Shown here: positions 1 through 5,629 of the stretch, in pieces
How the letters are laid out: each line of letters starts with the position of its first letter
How positions within the stretch are numbered: position 1 is the first letter of the stretch
NCBI GenBank assembly: GCA_044464175.1
Contig: JBIQLO010000113.1
Span: forward strand, 1 to 12,688
DNA from: JBIQLO01 sp044464175
GTDB taxonomy: Bacteria > Planctomycetota > Phycisphaerae > Tepidisphaerales > Tepidisphaeraceae
Length of the DNA stretch: 12,688 bases
Direction: 5' to 3'
Position numbers and translations under genes: made by a program
Notes under the pieces: model-generated
Told to the model about the DNA's origin: nothing
Seen by the model: the letters and a program-made list of their open reading frames with translations, nothing else
The model's database searches: none

Positions 1-2
1 AA

Positions 3-1604
3 TCCGACCAGCATGAACTGATCTTCACCGGGAAAAAATACTGGGTCTTCGAGCGCCCCATGACCCGCCAGGAACGCGACCTGCTCCTGAGTCTCTCTCC
101 CGCCCCCCCCTTCCAGCAGGCCGTCCAGAGCCTCTACACCCAGACCCAGCCCACCCCCGGCGAATCCCTCTGGGCCTGGGATTCCCCCGGCCTCTGGGCC
201 ATCATCGCCATCGCCGTCATCGGCCTGTTCAATCTCATGGGCCCCAAGCACACCGGCGGATTTGCCATCGCCGCGGCCCTGGGGATGATCTTCATCACCC
301 TCCTGATCACCGTAGCCGCCCTGCTCTCGGGCAAAATTGACTGGGGCAACATCCAGCTCGGCTCCCTCGGCCAGAATCCCGTGGACATGTGGGTCGCCTT
401 CGTCTCCATCATGCTCGCCCTCAGCGGCGTCGAGGCGATCGCCAACCTCACCGGCATCATGAAAAAGCCGGTCGCCCACACCGCCGGACGCGCCATCTGG
501 GTCGTCGCCTGCGAGGTCGCCTTCTTCAACGTCCTGCTGGGGCTGTTCATGATGGCGATCTACCCCTTGGATCGCAGCCAGCACGTCAACGACATGCTCG
601 CCTTCCTCAGCAGCTTCTATGTCGGCCCCTGGGGCGAATGGCCCGTCCGCATCGTCGGCGGGCTCCTGCTGCTGTCGGCCGGCAACACCGCCATCAACGG
701 CATGATGAGCATTGTCTACATCGTCAGCCGCGACGGCGAGCTGCCGGCCATCTTTCAAAAGGTCAACCGATTCGGTGCGCCCTGGGTCGCCGCCGTTCTC
801 TCCACCGCCGTTCCCATCCTCCTGCTTTTGATCAGCCACAACATCGAAAGCCTCGCCGCCCTCTACGCCATCGGCGTCATCGGCGCCATCACCATCAACG
901 TCACGCTCTGTTCGATGCACCCCCGGCTGCGCAAGCTCCACCGGAAAATCCCCATGTTCCTCCTGGGCGTCCTCCTGACCGCCGTTCTCATCAGCCTGGC
1001 GATCACCAAGCTCCATGCCCTGGTCTTCGTCATCACCGTCCTGGTCGTCGGCATGACCGCCCGCGCCATCACCCAGTGGATGCAGAAGCGCCACCCCAAG
1101 CCCAGCCTCCTGCGCCAGGCAATCATCGAGCAGCTTCCCCCCGGCGCCCTGGCCAAGCCCAAGATCCTCATCGGCACCTACGGCTCCGAGGCCATGGCCC
1201 CCGTCGCCCTGGCCGAGGCCAAGGAGGCCGGCGCTTCCCTAATCGTCTGCTTCATCCGTCAGGTTGCCCTCTCCTACAAGCACGAAAGCGAGCAGCGCCT
1301 CTCCTTCGACACCGACCTGGCCGCCCAGAAAACCTTCTCCCATTTCCTGGAGATGGGCCACAAGATGAAAGTCCCCGTCATCCCCGTTTACGATGCCGGC
1401 CCCAACCCCGCCGAACTGCTGGCCGAAGCCGCCGCGATCCACGGCGCCCAGCACATCCTCATCGGCACCAGCCGCCAGGGCGCGCTCTACCACCTGATCA
1501 AAGGGAGCTTCCAGCGCCACCTCGAAGCCTTATTGCCCCCGGAAATTCCGGTGCAGGTGGTCAGCGCCCCTCCGCCCGGGACGGCCCAGTCGGGGAGCCA
1601 TTGA
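3..1604 (+). CDS. APC-family permease fused to a C-terminal universal stress protein (UspA) domain, 5'-truncated
   Basis: The reading frame is open to the left edge, so the ATG at 60 is probably internal and the first four or five helices are missing. Numbering from the codon at 3 gives 533 visible residues. Residues 1-60 are hydrophilic. About nine hydrophobic helices follow (residues ~63-365), beginning with the segment GLFNLMGPKHTGG, which resembles the middle of amino acid/polyamine/organocation permeases. A soluble domain (~385-525) then shows Usp features: a KILIGTYGS first strand and an ILIGTSRQG...KGS nucleotide loop. The usual G-2x-G-9x-G(S/T) motif reads G488-2x-R491-9x-G501-S502, so one glycine is replaced by arginine and nucleotide binding is uncertain. 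The likely role is inner-membrane uptake of an amino acid or other small organic solute, with the Usp domain tuning activity. The substrate cannot be read from the sequence. The next gene on this strand is over 160 bases away, so no operon is evident. Confidence 0.85.
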   Translation, partial: SDQHELIFTGKKYWVFERPMTRQERDLLLSLSPAPPFQQAVQSLYTQTQPTPGESLWAWDSPGLWAIIAIAVIGLFNLMGPKHTGGFAIAAALGMIFITLLITVAALLSGKIDWGNIQLGSLGQNPVDMWVAFVSIMLALSGVEAIANLTGIMKKPVAHTAGRAIWVVACEVAFFNVLLGLFMMAIYPLDRSQHVNDMLAFLSSFYVGPWGEWPVRIVGGLLLLSAGNTAINGMMSIVYIVSRDGELPAIFQKVNRFGAPWVAAVLSTAVPILLLLISHNIESLAALYAIGVIGAITINVTLCSMHPRLRKLHRKIPMFLLGVLLTAVLISLAITKLHALVFVITVLVVGMTARAITQWMQKRHPKPSLLRQAIIEQLPPGALAKPKILIGTYGSEAMAPVALAEAKEAGASLIVCFIRQVALSYKHESEQRLSFDTDLAAQKTFSHFLEMGHKMKVPVIPVYDAGPNPAELLAEAAAIHGAQHILIGTSRQGALYHLIKGSFQRHLEALLPPEIPVQVVSAPPPGTAQSGSH

Positions 1605-1626
1605 CCATGGGGGTGCAGTGACAAAA

Positions 1627-1649
1627 AGACACCAGACACGGAGACACCC
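1627..1649. repeat. Short array of AGACAC-type octamers downstream of the permease gene
   Basis: Three near-identical units, AGACACC, AGACACGG and AGACACCC, follow each other 22 bases after the permease stop codon. They sit immediately before the palindrome at 1654-1676. A second octamer array built on GCACAAAG and GCACGAAG lies at the 3' end of the secretin gene, so the two may belong to one class of intergenic repeat. The array is too short to classify further. Confidence 0.45.
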
Positions 1650-1653
1650 CCCC

Positions 1654-1676
1654 AGGGTGGGGTTCATCCCCACCCT
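1654..1676. terminator. Perfect 9-bp palindrome (AGGGTGGGG / CCCCACCCT), possible terminator
   Basis: The arms at 1654-1662 and 1668-1676 are exact reverse complements with a five-base TTCAT loop. The structure lies 50 bases after the permease stop and would form a very stable RNA hairpin. There is no T-tract on either side, so it is not a textbook intrinsic terminator. It could instead stabilise the mRNA 3' end or be a palindromic intergenic repeat. Confidence 0.4.
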
Positions 1677-1770
1677 CCAAAACTGACGGTCGCCCGGTGG
1701 GCAATCCGGATTACGAGCCCCGGCATCCTTGGTTATAAATGCGTTCAACATGGGGCACAGGGCCAATCCG

Positions 1771-1968
1771 ATGAGACCTGAAGTGTTGATGGGCGTCTTC
1801 TGGCGATGCTATTATATGACAGTTGTGGTGTTCTGCCTCCTGGATTTACTGCTTGCCGTCCTGGGCCTCACGGAGGCCATCACCAGTTTTCAAGCGGTAC
1901 TGGTCTGGATCGCAGCGTTCGTGATCGCGCTGCTGGACAGCAACCTTCATGCCCGGCGGTACTGGTGA
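1771..1968 (+). CDS. Possible small two-helix membrane protein, unknown function
   Basis: This open frame would encode 65 residues from ATG 1771. An in-frame TTG at 1729 and ATG at 1750 would lengthen it. I prefer 1771 because the residues before it look unlike a protein N-terminus, but no start has a strong ribosome binding site. The product shows two hydrophobic stretches, about residues 14-35 (TVVVFCLLDLLLAVLGL) and 41-57 (AVLVWIAAFVIALL), with a charged, Arg-rich C-terminus (NLHARRYW). That pattern fits a small hairpin inner-membrane protein. Codon use is clearly less C-rich at third positions than in the neighbouring genes. I recognise no family. A chance open frame is a real alternative, because stop codons are scarce at this GC content. 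Confidence 0.4.
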   Translation: MRPEVLMGVFWRCYYMTVVVFCLLDLLLAVLGLTEAITSFQAVLVWIAAFVIALLDSNLHARRYW

Positions 1969-2080
1969 AGGCGTTCACGCAACGGGCTGAAGCCCAAGGG
2001 CGTCCAGCCCTGTTCGTGCAGGGCGCCGGCCCTCTCTTCGTGCTTCCGTGCCCCGGCTCAAATTTCCGACCCCCCGCCCC

Positions 2081-2108
2081 TTGAATCCGCAAAATTGCGC
2101 GGCACAAT
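2081..2108 (+). promoter_or_regulatory. Candidate promoter for murA (TTGAAT - 16 bp - CACAAT)
   Basis: TTGAAT at 2081-2086 and CACAAT at 2103-2108 each match four of six bases of the sigma-70 consensus, with a 16-bp spacer. This lies in the least GC-rich part of the leader. It would give a 5' untranslated leader of about 150 bases. Matches of this quality occur by chance, so it is only a candidate. Confidence 0.25.
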
Positions 2109-2114
2109 ACCAGC

Positions 2115-2180
2115 GGCCGATAACCACCGTTTCGGCCAACCGAACATAGGATTTGGACCTCGGCCGATGGACTGGCCGAT
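2115..2180. repeat. GGCCGAT direct repeats in the murA leader
   Basis: GGCCGAT occurs at 2115-2121, 2162-2168 and 2174-2180, and its inverse core TCGGCC at 2132-2137. The first copy and the inverse can pair (GGCCGA with TCGGCC, 11-base loop). The last two copies sit 12 bases apart. They lie just after the candidate promoter, so they could be operator half-sites. GC-rich heptamers also recur by chance. Confidence 0.25.
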
Positions 2181-2236
2181 AGACCCCCAATGCGGGGCGG
2201 ACCGTGTAACGCGATGTGTGCGTGCGGCCTGTCACG

Positions 2237-2253
2237 CTTGGGTTTTTCCCAAG
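2237..2253 (+). promoter_or_regulatory. Hairpin overlapping the murA Shine-Dalgarno region
   Basis: CTTGGG (2237-2242) and CCCAAG (2248-2253) form a perfect 6-bp stem around a TTTTT loop. The 3' arm shares bases with the AAGGAAGG ribosome binding site (2251-2258), whose core is well placed before ATG 2264. If the stem forms in the mRNA it could partly hide the binding site and dampen murA translation. This is a structural inference only. Confidence 0.35.
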
Positions 2254-2263
2254 GAAGGGCGCC

Positions 2264-3568
2264 ATGGACAGCTTTCTCATTCGCGGGGGGTCCCGTCTCA
2301 AAGGAACCATCGAAATTTCCGGCAGCAAAAACAGCGCCTTGCCGATCATGGCGGCCTGCCTCATGGCTGACGGAAAGACCACCCTCAAGGGCGTCCCCCG
2401 CCTCTCCGACATTGACTCGATGTCCAAGCTGATCGGGGAACTGGGCTGCCATATCTACCGCCACGACAACGCCGAGCCGCCGGCCGACGGCCGCCCCGCC
2501 CTCAACGGCCCCCTCGACATCGAAGTGCTCGACCAGTCCAAGGTCGAAGCCCGCTACGACATCGTCAAAACCATGCGGGCCAGCATCTGCGTGCTGGGCC
2601 CCCTGCTCGCCCGCCGTGGCCGGGCCGTCGTCTCGATCCCCGGCGGATGCGCCATCGGCGACCGTCCCGTCGATCTCCACGTGCGCGGCCTCCAGAAGCT
2701 GGGCGCGGAATTCCGCACCGAAGGGGGCAACATCGTCGGCGAGGTGCGCGGGCGATTGAAAGGCTGCCGCATGTACCTGGGCGGGGCGCAAGGCCCCACC
2801 GTCCTGGGCACCATCAACGTCATGTGCGCCGCCGCCCTGGCCGAGGGGGAAACCGTCCTGGTCGGCTCCGCCTGCGAACCCGAGGTCGTGGACTGCGCGG
2901 AGATGCTCATCAAGATGGGCGCGAAAATCCGCGGCCACGGCACCCCCGAGATGCGCATCGAAGGGGTGGAGCGCCTCACCGGCTGCGAGCACCGCATCAT
3001 CCCCGACCGCATCGAATGCGGCACCTTCATGATCGCCGCCGCCATCACCAACGGCGAACTGGAGCTCAAGCATAGCAATCTGGATCACCTGATCGCCGTC
3101 ACCGACCGCCTCGAGGAGGTGGGCGTGCGCGTTCAGCGGACCAACGGGACGATCCACGTCTCCTCCAGCCGCCGGCTCAATCCCGTGGAGATGACCACCC
3201 AGCCCTACCCCGGCTTCCCCACCGACCTGCAGGCCCAGCTCATGGCCCTGCTCTGCCTGGGCGACGGCATCTCCGTCGTCACCGAACGCATCTTCCCCGA
3301 CCGTTTCCTCCATGTGGGTGAACTCAACCGCATGGGCGGCCGCGTCCGAAAGGAAGGGGCCACCGCCATCGTCCAGGGTGTCAAAGAGCTGCAAGGGGCC
3401 AACGTCATGGCCAGCGACCTCCGTGCCTCGGCCGCCCTGGTGCTGGCCGGGCTGGTCGCCAAGGGCACCACCCAGATCGACCGCGTCTACCACATTGACC
3501 GCGGCTATGAAAAGATCGAGCAGAAACTCAACGCCGTCGGCGCCCAGATCGAGCGGATTCAGGAATAG
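2264..3568 (+). CDS. murA: UDP-N-acetylglucosamine 1-carboxyvinyltransferase (MurA)
   Basis: MurA transfers enolpyruvate from phosphoenolpyruvate to UDP-GlcNAc in the cytoplasm, the first committed step of peptidoglycan precursor synthesis. The product has 434 residues, a normal length for the family. Key elements are in place: SGSKNSALP near the N-terminus with Lys22-Asn23, and GGCAIGDRPVDLH with the catalytic and fosfomycin-target Cys129 (Cys115 in E. coli). YPGFPTDLQAQ carries the conserved aspartate, DLRASAALVLAG the conserved arginine, and the end has the DRGYEKIEQKL block. I chose ATG 2264 because AAGGAAGG lies just upstream and the protein then begins like other MurA enzymes. An in-frame start at 2216 would add 16 residues without support. 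It is a single gene, with a stop only 15 bases from the stop of the convergent sulfatase. Having Cys rather than Asp at the active site predicts fosfomycin sensitivity of the enzyme. Confidence 0.97.
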   Translation: MDSFLIRGGSRLKGTIEISGSKNSALPIMAACLMADGKTTLKGVPRLSDIDSMSKLIGELGCHIYRHDNAEPPADGRPALNGPLDIEVLDQSKVEARYDIVKTMRASICVLGPLLARRGRAVVSIPGGCAIGDRPVDLHVRGLQKLGAEFRTEGGNIVGEVRGRLKGCRMYLGGAQGPTVLGTINVMCAAALAEGETVLVGSACEPEVVDCAEMLIKMGAKIRGHGTPEMRIEGVERLTGCEHRIIPDRIECGTFMIAAAITNGELELKHSNLDHLIAVTDRLEEVGVRVQRTNGTIHVSSSRRLNPVEMTTQPYPGFPTDLQAQLMALLCLGDGISVVTERIFPDRFLHVGELNRMGGRVRKEGATAIVQGVKELQGANVMASDLRASAALVLAGLVAKGTTQIDRVYHIDRGYEKIEQKLNAVGAQIERIQE

Positions 3569-3583
3569 AAAAAAGCGACCCGC

Positions 3584-5038
3584 TCAAAGCGCCTGCGACA
3601 GCACCGCCGTCACCGGCCGCCCCGGAATCAACCGCCGGCCGTCGGTGAACCCCTCCTCGCGCCCGGCCAGTTCGCCCATCAGATGGCCGCGAAATCGCTC
3701 CAACAGGGCGCGATGCTCCGCCGATCCCGACAGGTCCTTCAACTCCTGCGGGTCGCGCTCCAGGTCAAACAACTGCTCCTGCCCCTCATTGCTGAACCAG
3801 ATATACTTGTGATGTCCATCCGTGATGTACTGCGCTGAGCCGAGAAACGTGGTGTGCTCCCCATGCAGGTACGGCCGCCACGGCGTTTCCTGCCCGCGAG
3901 CCAGCGACAACAGGCTCTGCCCGTCAATCCCCGCCGGCGCCGCCAGGCCCGCACACTCCAGCAGCGTGGGAAGGATGTCGCGCAGCTCCACCACCGAATC
4001 CACCGCCGCTCCCGCCTTCAAACCGGAATCGCGCGGCCCGGACAGAATCAGCGGCACCCGCGCGGACCCCTCATACGGCAGCGACTTGGCGAACAGATGG
4101 TGGTCCCCCAACAGCTCCCCATGGTCCGAGACAAAACAGACCCACGTCCGGCCCTCCAGCTCATACTCCCGCAGAATTTCCAGAAACCGGTAAATCTGAT
4201 GATCGATGTGTGACAGGTGCCCGTAATACCCCGCCCGGGCGCGCTGCAGCGCCTGCCGGTCCATGCGCTTGGGTGATTGCATCGGGTTGTGCGGATTGTG
4301 GAATCGCTCCATCATCCCCGCCCACTCCCCCACCGGCGGCTCGGGCATCTCCCGGCCGATGTACTGCTCGAACGCCCACGGCGGCGGGTCCAGCGGCGGG
4401 TGCGGCCGGTGATAGCTCATGAACAGGAAAAACGGCCTGGTCGGGTCGCGCCGCCGCAGGAAGTCGGCCGACTGCGTGGTGACATAGTTCGTCGGATGCA
4501 GCCGCTCATCCATCGTCCAGGGCTGCGCGACATAGCTGTTGCAATCCACGCCGTGATAGAAATAGTCCGCATCGTGCCCGGCCCGCTGGCGCAGCCATGG
4601 CAGGTAATCATCCACCTGCTCCAAGTCCTGATGCCGCTTGCGCCCAAAGTGCATATACCCATCATGCAACTCGACGTGGTGAAACCCCATCAACGAACGC
4701 GCGGGGTGGACATGCATCTTCCCCACCGCCTGCGTCTGATACCCGTGGCGGGCAAATTCTCCCGCCAGCGTGGTGGGATAATTCCACGCCACCCCATCCC
4801 GGTACCCCACCCGCCCGTGGTGCTTTTGCGACAGCCCCGTCAGCAGCGCCGCCCGCGCGGGGATGCAACTGGGCGTTGCCGAATAAGCCCGGCCAAATCG
4901 CACGCCCCGGCTGGCCAACAGGTCCAGATACGGCGTCTGCACCACCGGGTGCCCCTCGATGCCCAGGCAGTCCCCGCGCCACTGGTCAACGCAGATCAGC
5001 ACCACATTATCACCCGTCTTTGGCATGGAACCGATCAT
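3584..5038 (-). CDS. Sulfatase of the formylglycine (Cys) type, arylsulfatase family
   Basis: The product (484 residues from ATG 5038) belongs to the type I sulfatases, which hydrolyse sulfate esters. The signature CIPARAALLTG matches C-x-P-x-R-x-x-L-L-T-G, so Cys58 should be oxidised to formylglycine by a separate maturation enzyme, with Arg62 beside it. Other family positions are visible: Asp18 in CVDQWRGD, Lys107 and His109 in GKMH, His210 in SYHRPHPP, Asp305-His306 in VSDHGELLGDH, and Lys318 in FAKSLPYEG. The C-terminal part has the usual EQLFDLERDPQEL block. No signal peptide or lipobox is present, so it probably acts in the cytoplasm on a small imported substrate. Choline sulfatase-like and phosphonate hydrolase-like enzymes share the Asp-Gln start motif, so the substrate is open. 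Alternative starts are GTG 5083 and ATG 5026. ATG 5038 has a weak GGCGGA just upstream. Confidence 0.92.
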   Translation of the reverse strand: MIGSMPKTGDNVVLICVDQWRGDCLGIEGHPVVQTPYLDLLASRGVRFGRAYSATPSCIPARAALLTGLSQKHHGRVGYRDGVAWNYPTTLAGEFARHGYQTQAVGKMHVHPARSLMGFHHVELHDGYMHFGRKRHQDLEQVDDYLPWLRQRAGHDADYFYHGVDCNSYVAQPWTMDERLHPTNYVTTQSADFLRRRDPTRPFFLFMSYHRPHPPLDPPPWAFEQYIGREMPEPPVGEWAGMMERFHNPHNPMQSPKRMDRQALQRARAGYYGHLSHIDHQIYRFLEILREYELEGRTWVCFVSDHGELLGDHHLFAKSLPYEGSARVPLILSGPRDSGLKAGAAVDSVVELRDILPTLLECAGLAAPAGIDGQSLLSLARGQETPWRPYLHGEHTTFLGSAQYITDGHHKYIWFSNEGQEQLFDLERDPQELKDLSGSAEHRALLERFRGHLMGELAGREEGFTDGRRLIPGRPVTAVLSQAL

Positions 5039-5103
5039 AAATCCGCCCGCCCAAACCTCAAATTGCCCCCGATTTCCCGTCACCGGCCCCAGTTTACGAG
5101 TTG

Positions 5104-5138
5104 CTTGCGGTCTGGGTCATCCGAAAAACAACCGCAAG
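5104..5138. promoter_or_regulatory. Inverted repeat CTTGCGGT-N19-ACCGCAAG upstream of the sulfatase
   Basis: The arms at 5104-5111 and 5131-5138 are perfect 8-bp reverse complements separated by 19 bases. The dyad lies 66-100 bases upstream of the sulfatase start, where a regulator could bind. The centre-to-centre distance of 27 bases is about two and a half helical turns, so a weak hairpin is an equally fair reading. Confidence 0.3.
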
Positions 5139-5177
5139 GAACCGATGAGAAGTGCCCAGCGACAAACCCTCACCCAC

Positions 5178-5199
5178 CCGCCTGCCCAAAGGCGGGCGG
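5178..5199. repeat. GC-rich 9-bp stem-loop, intergenic
   Basis: CCGCCTGCC (5178-5186) pairs with GGCGGGCGG (5191-5199) through one T-G wobble, closing a CAAA loop. It lies in a pyrimidine-rich stretch (CCCTCTCTCTCACCCCCC follows) that looks like a dispersed intergenic repeat. No T-tract follows on either strand, so termination is not supported. Confidence 0.35.
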
Positions 5200-5523
5200 A
5201 GAATTGCCCTCTCTCTCACCCCCCCTCCATTGCACCCAGCGGCCCATTGGTTTAAATTGCCCCGCCCGCTTGCATTGGCGTCGGGCGGTTTATCGGACGA
5301 ACCTGTTGGAAACGAACCGAAAAATTCGCCATTACCGCCGAGGCGGCTACATTGACATGAACGCCCGTTCGGAGCCCCTGCCCGGCATGCTCCGGACAAG
5401 CGCAGTTGGAATCAGGAGTTGGCATCCTTGACGTACTTCGAATTCATTGCGGACATTCGCGTTTGCAGGCATGCCCAGACGCGCTTCCGCCGCGCGCGGC
5501 CCACCGTTGTGCTGATGATCCCT

Positions 5524-5545
5524 CGCCCCGCCCTGCCGCGGGGCG
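5524..5545. repeat. GC-rich 8-bp stem-loop upstream of the secretin gene
   Basis: CGCCCCGC (5524-5531) and GCGGGGCG (5538-5545) are exact reverse complements around a six-base loop, extended by one wobble pair. The structure sits about 85 bases before the secretin start, so it may lie in the leader mRNA or mark the 3' boundary of an upstream repeat. No function is evident. Confidence 0.3.
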
Positions 5546-5618
5546 GTTCTGAAATCGTCTGTTGACGTTGGCGCGGGATGTTTGATCGGCTGTCGTGGCG
5601 CGCGGCCGGTTCGCTATA

Positions 5619-5623
5619 GGAGG
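5619..5623 (+). promoter_or_regulatory. Strong Shine-Dalgarno GGAGG that decides the secretin start
   Basis: TATAGGAGGAACGAC precedes an in-frame GTG at 5630, leaving six bases between GGAGG and the start. This is the best ribosome binding site in the window. A rival start, ATG 5675, has a weaker AAGGG five bases upstream. Confidence 0.6.
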
Positions 5624-5629
5624 AACGAC

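Larger units (their letters stand above)
5039..5629. other. Long intergenic region between the divergent sulfatase and secretin genes
   Basis: These ~590 bases separate two divergently transcribed genes and hold no convincing coding sequence: open frames on both strands are low-complexity, Pro/Arg-rich and resemble no family. Visible structure includes an 8-bp dyad at 5104-5138, GC-rich hairpins at 5178-5199 and 5524-5545, an 8-base palindrome GGCATGCC at 5468-5475, and two TTGACG hexamers (5428 and 5562) without a matching -10 box. Promoters for both flanking genes should lie here. Confidence 0.6.

Noticed and set aside
389..1621. A 410-codon frame on the + strand overlapping the permease
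   Set aside because: The product is almost entirely Arg/Pro/His, typical of a +1 shadow of a GC-rich gene, and the permease frame has clear helices and a Usp domain.
2007..2024. Hairpin GCCCTG-TTCGTG-CAGGGC as a terminator after the small membrane frame
   Set aside because: Only a 6-bp stem with no T-tract, in GC-rich DNA where such pairings are common.
1880..3493. A 537-codon open frame antisense to murA
   Set aside because: It shows the same Gly/Asp/His-rich composition artefact, while the sense frame is an intact MurA with all catalytic residues.
4277..5431. A 384-codon + strand frame running through the sulfatase and the intergenic region
   Set aside because: Arg/Pro/His-rich with no domain, and it overlaps a well-supported sulfatase on the other strand. 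Its intergenic end is low complexity.
5428..5590. TTGACG hexamers at 5428 and 5562 as -35 boxes of secretin promoters
   Set aside because: No -10-like hexamer lies 16-18 bases downstream of either, so neither could be supported as a promoter.
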